Source of the DNA: Anisus vortex
Lineage: Eukaryota > Mollusca > Gastropoda > Planorbidae
NCBI GenBank assembly: GCA_949126835.1
Contig: OX421499.1
Span: 3,977,553-4,041,552 of the forward strand
Reading direction: 5' to 3'
DNA: 64,000 nt
Below the pieces are notes generated by a model, which had not been told where the DNA came from, made no database searches, and saw nothing but the letters and a program-made list of their open reading frames with translations. The position numbers were made by a program, and so were the translations under genes. The stretch's first letter is position 1. Each line of letters begins with the position of its first letter. Positions 23,651 through 36,109 of this stretch are shown here, piece after piece.

Positions 23651-24185
23651 ACGCAACTCACTCACAACACACAAATGTAAAATATATTTTTTATTTTTTA
23701 GAAAGATTATTGAGACAGTTTAAATAGTATAAGATAGATTAACTTATATTATTATGTGATATATATGTATATATATATATATATAAATATATATATATAC
23801 TATATGCTATATATACACTTTATTATTTATAGATAGATAGATTTATACATATTTAAATATATATAGCCTATATATAGAAGCATAGATATATAGATATACT
23901 ATTAATAATGTAGATTTAGATATATAGATGATAGACAGATAGATAAATAGATAGAGTATATTAGTTAGCTGTCTGTAAATAATTGAATGAATAAAACTAA
24001 CATCTGATATCAAACTAATTAAAACGATATGTGTGAATGTTTAAAATATAAACAGTCGGGCCGCCATGGAAAAACAACAAGATGTGCTTAAAAAAAACAC
24101 AGAAAAAATTATAAATATTTATTCGGCCATTCTTGAAGCAAATGAGCTAAGATATTTTTTGTAATTACCAAACTCTTCTTTTTTA

Positions 24186-24275
24186 TCTCTCTCTCTCTCT
24201 CTCTCTCTCCTTCTCTCTCTCTCACTCTCTCTCTCTCTCACTCTCTCTCTCTCTCTCCTTCTCTCTCTATTTCTC
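24186..24275. repeat. (CT)n tract in triplication copy 1
   Basis: CT dinucleotides broken by CCTT and CACT. Its length differs between copies (27802-27886 and 31419-31503). Confidence 0.9.
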
Positions 24276-24455
24276 TTACAGTTACACGCACAAACACACG
24301 TGGATTTCATTAAGTGTCGGTTCTTAATTTTTTTATTTTTTAATAAATTTAAAAACATGCAGAGATTTCCCATTGGATATCTTCTGCCAATCAAAAGGTG
24401 TGATTTTTTTTTATTTTTGCTGTTGTACTTATTGAATACGAAACAAATTAAAGTA

Positions 24456-24789
24456 GCGGGGCCGTATTTAGGATTGTGGGGGCCCTGTTCCCACATTTAT
24501 GTGGGGGCCCCTCATGGCCTCGCCCCTGCTTTCCACATAGGCCTACCTCAGAAAAATGCCGTTAATTCATGTTACATTCTATAAAATCATACATACTTTT
24601 TATGTTGCACTTAGCTTGATTGAACTGGAGCGCTTTAAATTGTAGGGGATAAATGAATTTTTTTTTACATTTTAAACGAAAGAATGGGGATGCAACTAAA
24701 CAAAATATTTTTGAGATGTGTGGGGGCTCCTATCTGTGGGGGCCCCTGTTCCAATGGACCACGTGGAACATGCCTAAATACGCCACTGG
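24456..24789. mobile_element. Small inverted-repeat element (MITE-like) in triplication copy 1
   Basis: The ends GCGGGGCCGTATTTAGG and (reverse complement) CCAGTGGCGTATTTAGG form an imperfect 17-bp terminal inverted repeat, with GGGGGCCCCT runs just inside each end. No clear target duplication. Equivalent copies are at 28074-28407 and 31691-32024. Confidence 0.55.
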
Positions 24790-25741
24790 TTCTATGACAA
24801 TTATCGAGATTGGGTTAAAGTTTTGTAGTATGGTATGATCACATTTTAATTTTTATATTATATTTTCTTTGAGAACTAGATTTTATACTTATTTATCATT
24901 TTATAAAAATAAATTGTCATGCATAATCTATTAACTTTTACATTAATTTAGTCTTTCTGTCAGGAATTATTCAAATATTTTTTATATCAGTTTACTAAAA
25001 TATATATCTCTGTCTGTCCATATTATATGCCTGTCTGTCTGTCTCTGACTGTCTATCTATTTTTCTACATAACTATCTATTTATCTATTTATTTATCTGC
25101 CTGTTATTTGATGATTCGTGGTCTGGTCTATCTAACCATCTACGTATCTATTAGTCTAACTTCCTATAATATATATCTATCTAATATAGGCCTATATATC
25201 AAAGCTATCTATCTATCTAATCTTCCACTATGTCTAGACTATGTCTATAGCCTATCTATATCCAACTTTATCTACATCTGCATCTATATCTGCAAATATA
25301 TTTATATCTATATATCTAGTTATATAGCTATTTTGACCTGTAGATGTTTATTTTCTATCCATCTATCCATCAGTCGCTCTGTCTTTGCGTTCATATGTCT
25401 TTCATTCTATCTATTTAATTAGGTAGAACATTTACCATTAACGCAAAAAAGGTTACCATTCAATATGTTAGGAAAGTATTAGGTCCAACTTCCCATGTGT
25501 TGACAACTTGACAAGGCCCAATAGGAAAAATTGTTTGATAAAATAATTTTCTAAGGTATACTATGTTTGTAATACTAGTTGGAGGTAGATAGATGTGCCC
25601 TAATACGTCACAGCTCAAAAAAAATTTACAAGATACCTCCCCCCGCCCATTTCTTGCTGATCGGTGAAACGTCTGGTACAATAAAAACTATCTTAAAGAC
25701 AAACTTTATGGAATGCTGTCGGGTAAGTCAAGTATTTCTTT

Positions 25742-26003
25742 CGGACCTAATTGATCCCTCAGGCCGGTGAAGCAGTTCACTAGTTTCTGTGGCTACGGCA
25801 TACTAGGGGATTGTGGTGGCCATCACAATGCCCAGCCACGTTAACTTTACCACACCTAAAGGTCGGGTACCTATCAGAGCTGGGATGAATAGACTTAGGG
25901 ACACCCTTTTAGCACGAAAACTATCCCATAGCCCTTACCAGGATTCGAACCCAGAACCTTCGGTACGCCTACATAACGCGCTGCCGTTCTGTCACTCGTG
26001 CCA
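25742..26003 (-). mobile_element. SINE family 1, minus strand, triplication copy 1
   Basis: Reverse complement of the SINE family: GGCCGGTGAAGCAG tail at the left, GATTCGAACCCAGAACC (B box) and a degraded tRNA head at the right. Positional copies at 29360-29621 and 32977-33238. Confidence 0.8.
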
Positions 26004-26165
26004 CATTGTGGAATACTGGATTCCAGTGCACAATGCGGTAGCAATATTAGACTTAGTGTTCAGCTAGTAAGATTGCTACGGTGATGGTGAAGGTCGAGCC
26101 ATCGAAACACGGTACATTAAATCACAACAACATATAGTCTTTTAGATTATATTATTTTGTATCAC

Positions 26166-26329
26166 ACTAGGCATATTAGGGGATATGTAACCAAATCAAT
26201 GCCCCAGCCACCTTTACTTTACTCCAACTAATGTCAGGTACCCATCAGAGCTGGGTAGACTCAGCGACATCCTCCATAACCGGGGAAAAAATCCTGGCCT
26301 GCACGAGGATTTGAACCCTCTAGTCCACC
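26166..26329 (-). mobile_element. SINE family 1 fragment, minus strand, triplication copy 1
   Basis: Lacks the 3' tail. Shows GCCCCAGCCACCTTTACTTT, GTACCCATCAGAGCTGGG and GATTTGAACCC (B box). Positional copies at 29784-29947 and 33401-33564. Confidence 0.75.
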
Positions 26330-26996
26330 AAGATATCCCGTTAGGGTCTCTGTGAAACCAGGATGACACCACACTCGAAAGTGCTCTCACTGGCACGCAA
26401 GTGCAACCAGCCAGTCTCGTCCAAACTCTTTGGCAACTCTAGGGATTGACGCCGAGATTGAAAGATGCCTGGGTATAATATGTCTTCTTTACTTTCATTA
26501 CTTTCTCTTACTTTCATCTCCACCTCTCTCTCTCACTCTCTCTCACACTCTTTCTCTCACTTCAATTCTTTTTTTTTTCTTTTTCATTCTATCTGATTCG
26601 TTCTCACTTCATAGCCTACTTCTTTACTTCTAGCCTCTTTCGTCTCTCTCTCTCTCTCTCTCTCTCTTTCTATCAATCTATCCCTTACACAACCGATATA
26701 TCTTTATTCACATTTATTCGCCCTCATGTTCTCGTCTGTCACTCACACATACAAACATTTTCACACTACCTCTCTATTAGTGTCTCACTCTCTCTTTTAC
26801 TTACATCAATTTATACCTTTTTATCTATGTATCTCTCTCCTCTCTATATTGTTCTATTGAGATCTCTTATTTTCTTACTTTCTCTCTCTCTCTCTCGCGC
26901 TCTCTCTCTCTCTCTCGCTCTCTCTCTCTCTCTCGCTCTCTCTCTTGCTATGTCTTACTTCCTAATTTCTCTGTCACTCTTTATATCTTTTTTTAT

Positions 26997-27264
26997 GGGG
27001 CACGGTAGCCGAGCGGCAGCGCGTTCGACTGGCGATCCGAGGATAATGGGTTCAAATCCTGGTGAAGCCGGGATCTTTTCCCAGGACTTGAGGGTGTCCC
27101 TAAGTCTACCCAGCTCTGATGGGAACCTGACATTAGTTGGGGTAAAGTAAAGGCGGCTGGGCATTGTGCTGGCCCCACATCCCCTAGTATGCCGTGGCCA
27201 CAGAAACTGGTGAACGCTGCTGCACCAGGCTCTCGTGATCAGTTTGGTCCGAAGGGTGCTTTAC
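26997..27264 (+). mobile_element. Chimeric SINE at triplication junction 1
   Basis: The 5' part (tRNA head with A-box-like TAGCCGAGCGG and B-box-like GGGTTCAAATCC) matches SINE B at 34232. After the 31-bp block 27191-27221 it switches to the 3' part of SINE A. The same SINE family is thus the recombination substrate. Confidence 0.9.
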
Positions 27265-28073
27265 TACGCAACTCACTCACAACACACAAATGTAAAATAT
27301 ATTTTTTATTTTTTAGAAAGATTATTGAGACAGTTTAAATAGTATAGATAGATTAACTTATATTATTATGTGATATATATGTATATATATATATAAATAA
27401 ATATATATATATACTATATGCTATATATACACTTTATTATTTATAGATAGATAGATTTATACATATTTAAATATATATAGCCTATATATAGAAGCATAGA
27501 TATATAGATATACTATTAATAATGTAGATTTAGATATATAGATGATAGACAGATAGATAAATAGATAAAGTATATTAGTTAGCTGTCTGTAAATAATTGA
27601 ATGAATAAAACTAACATCTGATATCAAACTAATTAAAACGATATGTGTGAATGTTTAAAATATAAACAGTCGGGCCGCCATGGAAAAACAACAAGATGTG
27701 CTTAAAAAAAACACAGAAAAAATTATAAATATTTATTCGGCCATTCTTGAAGCAAATGAGCTAAGATATTTTTTGTAATTACCAAACTCTTCTTTTTTAT
27801 CTCTCTCTCTCTCTCTCCTTCTCTCTCTCTCTCTCTCACTCTCTCTCTCTCTCTCTCACTCTCTCTCTCTCTCTCCTTCTCTCTCTATTTCTCTTACAGT
27901 TACACGCACAAACACACGTGGATTTCATTAAGTGTCGGTTCTTAATTTTTTTATTTTTTAATAAATTTAAAAACATGCAGAGATTTCCCATTGGATATCT
28001 TCTGCCAATCAAAAGGTGTGATTTTTTTTTATTTTTGCTGTTGTACTTATTGAATACGAAACAAATTAAAGTA

Positions 28074-28407
28074 GCGGGGCCGTATTTAGGATTGTGGGGG
28101 CCCTGTTCCCAAATTTATGTGGGGGCCCCTCATGGCCTCGCCCCTGCTTTCCACATAGGCCTACCTCAGAAAAATGCCGTTAATTCATGTTACATTCTAT
28201 AAAATCATACATACTTTTTATGTTGCACTTAGCTTGATTGAACTGGAGCGCTTTAAATTGTAGGGGATAAATGAATTTTTTTTTACATTTTAAACGAAAG
28301 AATGGGGATGCAACTAAACAAAATATTTTTGAGATGTGTGGGGGCTCCTATCTGTGGGGGCCCCTGTTCCAATGGACCACGTGGAACATGCCTAAATACG
28401 CCACTGG
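28074..28407. mobile_element. Small inverted-repeat element in triplication copy 2
   Basis: Positional copy of 24456-24789, carried along by the tandem triplication rather than inserted separately. Confidence 0.55.
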
Positions 28408-29359
28408 TTCTATGACAATTATCGAGATTGGGTTAAAGTTTTGTAGTATGGTATGATCACATTTTAATTTTTATATTATATTTTCTTTGAGAACTAGATT
28501 TTATACTTATTTATCATTTTATAAAAATAAATTGTCATGCATAATCTATTAACTTTTACATTAATTTAGTCTTTCTGTCAGGAATTATTCAAATATTTTT
28601 TATATCAGTTTACTAAAATATATATCTCTGTCTGTCCATATTATATGCCTGTCTGTCTGTCTCTGACTGTCTATCTATTTTTCTACATAACTATCTATTT
28701 ATCTATTTATTTATCTGCCTGTTATTTGATGATTCGTGGTCTGGTCTATCTAACCATCTACGTATCTATTAGTCTAACTTCCTATAATATATATCTATCT
28801 AATATAGGCCTATATATCAAAGCTATCTATCTATCTAATCTTCCACTATGTCTAGACTATGTCTATAGCCTATCTATATCCAACTTTATCTACATCTGCA
28901 TCTATATCTGCAAATATATTTATATCTATATATCTAGTTATATAGCTATTTTGACCTGTAGATGTTTATTTTCTATCCATCTATCCATCAGTCGCTCTGT
29001 CTTTGCGTTCATATGTCTTTCATTCTATCTATTTAATTAGGTAGAACATTTACCATTAACGCAAAAAAGGTTACCATTCAATATGTTAGGAAAGTATTAG
29101 GTCCAACTTCCCATGTGTTGACAACTTGACAAGGCCCAATAGGAAAAATTGTTTGATAAAATAATTTTCTAAGGTATACTATGTTTGTAATACTAGTTGG
29201 AGGTAGATAGATGTGCCCTAATACGTCACAGCTCAAAAAAAATTTACAAGATACCTCCCCCCGCCCATTTCTTGCTGATCGGTGAAACGTCTGGTACAAT
29301 AAAAACTATCTTAAAGACAAACTTTATGGAATGCTGTCGGGTAAGTCAAGTATTTCTTT

Positions 29360-29621
29360 CGGACCTAATTGATCCCTCAGGCCGGTGAAGCAGTTCACTA
29401 GTTTCTGTGGCTACGGCATACTAGGGGATTGTGGTGGCCATCACAATGCCCAGCCACGTTAACTTTACCACACCTAAAGGTCGGGTACCTATCAGAGCTG
29501 GGATGAATAGACTTAGGGACACCCTTTTAGCACGAAAACTATCCCATAGCCCTTACCAGGATTCGAACCCAGAACCTTCGGTACGCCTACATAACGCGCT
29601 GCCGTTCTGTCACTCGTGCCA
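29360..29621 (-). mobile_element. SINE family 1, minus strand, triplication copy 2
   Basis: Positional copy of 25742-26003. Confidence 0.8.
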
Positions 29622-29783
29622 CATTGTGGAATACTGGATTCCAGTGCACAATGCGGTAGCAATATTAGACTTAGTGTTCAGCTAGTAAGATTGCTACGGT
29701 GATGGTGAAGGTCGAGCCATCGAAACACGGTACATTAAATCACAACAACATATAGTCTTTTAGATTATATTATTTTGTATCAC

Positions 29784-29947
29784 ACTAGGCATATTAGGGG
29801 ATATGTAACCAAATCAATGCCCCAGCCACCTTTACTTTACTCCAACTAATGTCAGGTACCCATCAGAGCTGGGTAGACTCAGCGACATCCTCCATAACCG
29901 GGGAAAAAATCCTGGCCTGCACGAGGATTTGAACCCTCTAGTCCACC
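29784..29947 (-). mobile_element. SINE family 1 fragment, triplication copy 2
   Basis: Positional copy of 26166-26329. Confidence 0.75.
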
Positions 29948-30614
29948 AAGATATCCCGTTAGGGTCTCTGTGAAACCAGGATGACACCACACTCGAAAGT
30001 GCTCTCACTGGCACGCAAGTGCAACCAGCCAGTCTCGTCCAAACTCTTTGGCAACTCTAGGGATTGACGCCGAGATTGAAAGATGCCTGGGTATAATATG
30101 TCTTCTTTACTTTCATTACTTTCTCTTACTTTCATCTCCACCTCTCTCTCTCACTCTCTCTCACACTCTTTCTCTCACTTCAATTCTTTTTTTTTTCTTT
30201 TTCATTCTATCTGATTCGTTCTCACTTCATAGCCTACTTCTTTACTTCTAGCCTCTTTCGTCTCTCTCTCTCTCTCTCTCTCTCTTTCTATCAATCTATC
30301 CCTTACACAACCGATATATCTTTATTCACATTTATTCGCCCTCATGTTCTCGTCTGTCACTCACACATACAAACATTTTCACACTACCTCTCTATTAGTG
30401 TCTCACTCTCTCTTTTACTTACATCAATTTATACCTTTTTATCTATGTATCTCTCTCCTCTCTATATTGTTCTATTGAGATCTCTTATTTTCTTACTTTC
30501 TCTCTCTCTCTCTCGCGCTCTCTCTCTCTCTCTCGCTCTCTCTCTCTCTCTCGCTCTCTCTCTTGCTATGTCTTACTTCCTAATTTCTCTGTCACTCTTT
30601 ATATCTTTTTTTAT

Positions 30615-30881
30615 GGGGCACGGTAGCCGAGCGGCAGCGCGTTCGACTGGCGATCCGAGGATAATGGGTTCAAATCCTGGTGAAGCCGGGATCTTTTCCC
30701 AGGACTTGAGGGTGTCCCTAAGTCTACCCTATCTGATGGGAACCTGACATTAGTTGGGGTAAAGTAAAGGCGGCTGGGCATTGTGCTGGCCCCACATCCC
30801 CTAGTATGCCGTGGCCACAGAAACTGGTGAACGCTGCTGCACCAGGCTCTCGTGATCAGTTTGGTCCGAAGGGTGCTTTAC
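30615..30881 (+). mobile_element. Chimeric SINE at triplication junction 2
   Basis: Same B-type 5' half and A-type 3' half as junction 1, with the switch inside 30808-30838. A small change near 30727 distinguishes it from junction 1. Confidence 0.9.
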
Positions 30882-31690
30882 TACGCAACTCACTCACAAC
30901 ACACAAATGTAAAATATATTTTTTATTTTTTAGAAAGATTATTGAGACAGTTTAAATAGTATAGATAGATTAACTTATATTATTATGTGATATATATGTA
31001 TATATATATATAAATAAATATATATATATACTATATGCTATATATACACTTTATTATTTATAGATAGATAGATTTATACATATTTAAATATATATAGCCT
31101 ATATATAGAAGCATAGATATATAGATATACTATTAATAATGTAGATTTAGATATATAGATGATAGACAGATAGATAAATAGATAAAGTATATTAGTTAGC
31201 TGTCTGTAAATAATTGAATGAATAAAACTAACATCTGATATCAAACTAATTAAAACGATATGTGTGAATGTTTAAAATATAAACAGTCGGGCCGCCATGG
31301 AAAAACAACAAGATGTGCTTAAAAAAAACACAGAAAAAATTATAAATATTTATTCGGCCATTCTTGAAGCAAATGAGCTAAGATATTTTTTGTAATTACC
31401 AAACTCTTCTTTTTTATCTCTCTCTCTCTCTCTCCTTCTCTCTCTCTCTCTCTCACTCTCTCTCTCTCTCTCTCACTCTCTCTCTCTCTCTCCTTCTCTC
31501 TCTATTTCTCTTACAGTTACACGCACAAACACACGTGGATTTCATTAAGTGTCGGTTCTTAATTTTTTTATTTTTTAATAAATTTAAAAACATGCAGAGA
31601 TTTCCCATTGGATATCTTCTGCCAATCAAAAGGTGTGATTTTTTTTTATTTTTGCTGTTGTACTTATTGAATACGAAACAAATTAAAGTA

Positions 31691-32024
31691 GCGGGGCCGT
31701 ATTTAGGATTGTGGGGGCCCTGTTCCCAAATTTATGTGGGGGCCCCTCATGGCCTCGCCCCTGCTTTCCACATAGGCCTACCTCAGAAAAATGCCGTTAA
31801 TTCATGTTACATTCTATAAAATCATACATACTTTTTATGTTGCACTTAGCTTGATTGAACTGGAGCGCTTTAAATTGTAGGGGATAAATGAATTTTTTTT
31901 TACATTTTAAACGAAAGAATGGGGATGCAACTAAACAAAATATTTTTGAGATGTGTGGGGGCTCCTATCTGTGGGGGCCCCTGTTCCAATGGACCACGTG
32001 GAACATGCCTAAATACGCCACTGG
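31691..32024. mobile_element. Small inverted-repeat element in triplication copy 3
   Basis: Positional copy of 24456-24789, carried by the triplication. Confidence 0.55.
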
Positions 32025-32976
32025 TTCTATGACAATTATCGAGATTGGGTTAAAGTTTTGTAGTATGGTATGATCACATTTTAATTTTTATATTATATTT
32101 TCTTTGAGAACTAGATTTTATACTTATTTATCATTTTATAAAAATAAATTGTCATGCATAATCTATTAACTTTTACATTAATTTAGTCTTTCTGTCAGGA
32201 ATTATTCAAATATTTTTTATATCAGTTTACTAAAATATATATCTCTGTCTGTCCATATTATATGCCTGTCTGTCTGTCTCTGACTGTCTATCTATTTTTC
32301 TACATAACTATCTATTTATCTATTTATTTATCTGCCTGTTATTTGATGATTCGTGGTCTGGTCTATCTAACCATCTACGTATCTATTAGTCTAACTTCCT
32401 ATAATATATATCTATCTAATATAGGCCTATATATCAAAGCTATCTATCTATCTAATCTTCCACTATGTCTAGACTATGTCTATAGCCTATCTATATCCAA
32501 CTTTATCTACATCTGCATCTATATCTGCAAATATATTTATATCTATATATCTAGTTATATAGCTATTTTGACCTGTAGATGTTTATTTTCTATCCATCTA
32601 TCCATCAGTCGCTCTGTCTTTGCGTTCATATGTCTTTCATTCTATCTATTTAATTAGGTAGAACATTTACCATTAACGCAAAAAAGGTTACCATTCAATA
32701 TGTTAGGAAAGTATTAGGTCCAACTTCCCATGTGTTGACAACTTGACAAGGCCCAATAGGAAAAATTGTTTGATAAAATAATTTTCTAAGGTATACTATG
32801 TTTGTAATACTAGTTGGAGGTAGATAGATGTGCCCTAATACGTCACAGCTCAAAAAAAATTTACAAGATACCTCCCCCCGCCCATTTCTTGCTGATCGGT
32901 GAAACGTCTGGTACAATAAAAACTATCTTAAAGACAAACTTTATGGAATGCTGTCGGGTAAGTCAAGTATTTCTTT

Positions 32977-33238
32977 CGGACCTAATTGATCCCTCAGGCC
33001 GGTGAAGCAGTTCACTAGTTTCTGTGGCTACGGCATACTAGGGGATTGTGGTGGCCATCACAATGCCCAGCCACGTTAACTTTACCACACCTAAAGGTCG
33101 GGTACCTATCAGAGCTCGGATGAATAGACTTAGGGACACCCTTTTTGCACGAAAACTATCCCATAGCCCTTACCAGGATTCGAACCCAGAACCTTCGGTA
33201 CGCCTACATAACGCGCTGCCGTTCTGCCACTCGTGCCA
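32977..33238 (-). mobile_element. SINE family 1, minus strand, triplication copy 3
   Basis: Positional copy of 25742-26003, with three private substitutions. Confidence 0.8.
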
Positions 33239-33400
33239 CATTGTGGAATACTGGATTCCAGTGCACAATGCGGTAGCAATATTAGACTTAGTGTTCAGCT
33301 AGTAAGATTGCTACGGTGATGGTGAAGGTCGAGCCATCGAAACACGGTACATTAAATCACAACAACATATAGTCTTTTAGATTATATTATTTTGTATCAC

Positions 33401-33564
33401 ACTAGGCATATTAGGGGATATGTAACCAAATCAATGCCCCAGCCACCTTTACTTTACTCCAACTAATGTCAGGTACCCATCAGAGCTGGGTAGACTCAGC
33501 GACATCCTCCATAACCGGGGAAAAAATCCTGGCCTGCACGAGGATTTGAACCCTCTAGTCCACC
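33401..33564 (-). mobile_element. SINE family 1 fragment, triplication copy 3
   Basis: Positional copy of 26166-26329. Confidence 0.75.
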
Positions 33565-34231
33565 AAGATATCCCGTTAGGGTCTCTGTGAAACCAGGATG
33601 ACACCACACTCGAAAGTGCTCTCACTGGCACGCAAGTGCAACCAGCCAGTCTCGTCCAAACTCTTTGGCAACTCTAGGGATTGACGCCGAGATTGAAAGA
33701 TGCCTGGGTATAATATGTCTTCTTTACTTTCATTACTTTCTCTTACTTTCATCTCCACCTCTCTCTCTCACTCTCTCTCACACTCTTTCTCTCACTTCAA
33801 TTCTTTTTTTTTTCTTTTTCATTCTATCTGATTCGTTCTCACTTCATAGCCTACTTCTTTACTTCTAGCCTCTTTCGTCTCTCTCTCTCTCTCTCTCTCT
33901 CTTTCTATCAATCTATCCCTTACACAACCGATATATCTTTATTCACATTTATTCGCCCTCATGTTCTCGTCTGTCACTCACACATACAAACATTTTCACA
34001 CTACCTCTCTATTAGTGTCTCACTCTCTCTTTTACTTACATCAATTTATACCTTTTTATCTATGTATCTCTCTCCTCTCTATATTGTTCTATTGAGATCT
34101 CTTATTTTCTTACTTTCTCTCTCTCTCTCTCGCGCTCTCTCTCTCTCTCTCGCTCTCTCTCTCTCTCTCGCTCTCTCTCTTGCTATGTCTTACTTCCTAA
34201 TTTCTCTGTCACTCTTTATATCTTTTTTTAT

Positions 34232-34500
34232 GGGGCACGGTAGCCGAGCGGCAGCGCGTTCGACTGGCGATCCGAGGATAATGGGTTCAAATCCTGGTGA
34301 AGCCGGGATCTTTTCCCAGGACTTGAGGGTGTCCCTAAGTCTACCCAGCTCTGATGGGAACCTGACATTAGTTGGGGTAAAGTAAAGGCGGCTGGGCATT
34401 GTGCTGGCCCCACATCCCCTAGTATGCCGTGGCCACAGAAACTGGTGAACGCTGCTTCACCGGCCCTATGATCACTTTGGTCCGAAGGGTACTTTACTTA
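34232..34500 (+). mobile_element. tRNA-derived SINE, family 1, full-length reference copy ('SINE B')
   Basis: Head: GGGGCACGGTAGCCGAGCGG, then B-box-like GGGTTCAAATCC. The body has the shared family blocks, and the 3' end reads GCTGCTTCACCGGCCCTATG followed by TTTGGTCCGAAGGGTACTTT. The Leu/Ser-like tRNA resemblance comes from the A-box spacing. No intact acceptor stem is visible, so it is a retroposon, not a tRNA gene. Confidence 0.85.
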
Positions 34501-35164
34501 CTTCATATCTTTTACGTTTTGATTTTCTCTCTCTCTCTCTTACTTTCTAAATTTCTCTGTCACTCTTCATATCTTTTACTTTTTAACTTTCTCTCTTACG
34601 CGCTTAAGATCTATTACTTTCTGTCTGTCTTACTCTCTCTCTCTTCGACTTTCTCTCTTTCTCTATCTCTCTCTCTTTTATTCCAAATGTCTACTCTGCG
34701 CACATTCCTCTGGTGGCAGCGATTCTGCAGATTCTATTAAAGCCCTCGAGCGAACGAGCGAGTCTAGCTCCACCACCCACCCCCTACTCCCCCTACTCCC
34801 ACTTCTCCCACCTCCCCTTTACTCCGTTTTCTTTATATTTCTTCTTCCTCTGTTTACCCCCCCCCCTCCCACCAGTTATTCACAACAGATGTATTAATAC
34901 TGTATAGATCTTGTATTGCATTCTCACTCACTTACGAGGAGTCGTTGGGAGAAGACGAGGAAAAAAAAAAGGGGGGGGGGCGGCGGGTGTTGGGCCGAGG
35001 GGCTGGAAGCCTCCAAAACCTTTTCTCGTAATTCCAGAATGAGCTTCCGCAAGGGCGAGAAATTCTCGTAGACTTCCATTTTTTTTCTCCTTTTTTTTCT
35101 TATTTCTTTCTTTTCTTTTTTTTCCCTTACTTTTGCGTCGTTTCTCTCCGGCACTCTTAGTAGA

Positions 35165-35535
35165 AATGCAAAAAGGGTGATGGAAGGAGAGGGGGAGTGT
35201 GGTCGGGGTAGCTTCGAGAGTTCCAAATGGTTAACACGTGGTCAACAAAAGAGAAAAAAAAAATGGAAGGAGGTGGTTGGGGTGGAAGGGAGAGGTGGGG
35301 GTGAGGGGGGCGGGGGGCACCGGTGGCGGGAAACTGTTTTGTCATCGTGAACATATGCGACGAAAATAGTATGTCGAGGTGGGGAGGGGAGGGGAGCGGG
35401 GGCGCGGGAGGGATGGGCGGGAGGGGGTGAAGGGCGTGGGAGCGAATAATGGAACATGAGAGTGACTGAGCGAGGAAGAAAGGACGAGAGAAAAAGAAAA
35501 ATATGGGGGCGGGAAGGGGGGGGGATTTTTAAAAG
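35165..35535. other. Homopurine, G-rich stretch
   Basis: About 370 bp of strongly G/A-biased plus strand with many GGGG runs (GGTGGGGAGGGGAGGGGAG and others), after a pyrimidine-rich stretch at 34500-34900. Potential for G-quadruplex or triplex structure. No gene. Confidence 0.6.
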
Positions 35536-35883
35536 GTACAGCTGGACTGCAGATCCTAAGCGATGTCAGTTGTTCCCGGCCAGGGGGGCGGCGCGACAAA
35601 CACAGACTTTCCCGATGGGGGCGCTTGTTGAGTCGCACACATCAATTTGTCCTAGAAGGCCGTTACTCAATATCTTCTGTTTTTCATTATTGCAAGCGCC
35701 AATGCTAGAAGCTAACACGATGATCAGGGAGTCGCAGATACTTGTCATAGGTTTTGCATACGATTTGCATGTCATTTGCATTCAATTAGAAATCGATTAC
35801 TGTTTAAGTACCGCAACCCTAGACATTAAACCTTTGGTGGAGAGCTGTATTTTTTTGGGTTCTACGGCGGAGGCAGCGCGTGA

Positions 35884-36015
35884 ATAAAACGTTCCCGTTG
35901 TATTGGGTTTGAATCCAAGTAACATCGCCACTAGTAAACCTTTCTCTGCCCCTGTGAGCACATGACATTAGCATATTAAAGTTGAGGCGGGAGGCTGGGC
36001 GTCGTGCTAGTCACT
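35884..36015 (+). mobile_element. SINE family 1, highly diverged fragment
   Basis: TTGGGTTTGAATCCAAG (B box), GAGCACATGACATTAG and GGCTGGGCGTCGTGCTAG align in order with the SINE body. The 3' tail is absent. Confidence 0.5.
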
Positions 36016-36109
36016 CAATGGGTTGCCTGAATATAATTTTTTTTTCAACTTTATCTATGAGCCTCAGAACTGGCTGTTCAGTCCAGGAGGTAATGATTTA
36101 ATAGGGTGA

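Larger units (their letters stand above)
23576..27190 (+). repeat. Copy 1 of a 3.6-kb tandem triplication
   Basis: 3615 bp. It begins inside a SINE (shared 31-bp block 23576-23606) and ends inside a second SINE. It contains AT-rich DNA with TA/GATA microsatellites, a CT tract (~24186-24275), an inverted-repeat element (24456-24789), divergent TCTA-type sequence (25010-25420), two minus-strand SINEs and CT-rich tracts. Copy 1 differs from copies 2 and 3 at a few sites, for example CCCACATTT at ~24490 where they have CCCAAATTT, GAGTATA at ~23954 where they have AAGTATA, and CT and TA tract lengths. Confidence 0.95.
27191..30807 (+). repeat. Copy 2 of the 3.6-kb tandem triplication
   Basis: 3617 bp, nearly identical to copy 1 with the same internal order. 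Its private difference is in the right-hand SINE, where ACCCTATCTGATGG (~30727) replaces ACCCAGCTCTGATGG of copies 1 and 3. Confidence 0.95.
30808..34425 (+). repeat. Copy 3 of the 3.6-kb tandem triplication
   Basis: 3618 bp. It shares the copy-2 variants in its left part and has private substitutions at ~33117 (GAGCTCGG for GAGCTGGG), ~33146 (TTTTTGCACG for TTTTAGCACG) and ~33227 (CTGCCACTC for CTGTCACTC). It ends in the only non-chimeric right-hand SINE. Confidence 0.95.

Noticed and set aside
24119..24496. Arg/Glu-repeat frame on the minus strand
   Set aside because: Translation of a CT microsatellite.
34232..34310. tRNA-like sequence with A- and B-box motifs
   Set aside because: No acceptor or anticodon stem can be formed convincingly, and it is followed by the conserved SINE body, so it is a SINE head and not a tRNA gene.
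23576..34425. The triplication as a pure assembly artefact
   Set aside because: Not excluded, but the chimeric SINE junctions and copy-specific variants are better explained by real recombination; reads are needed.
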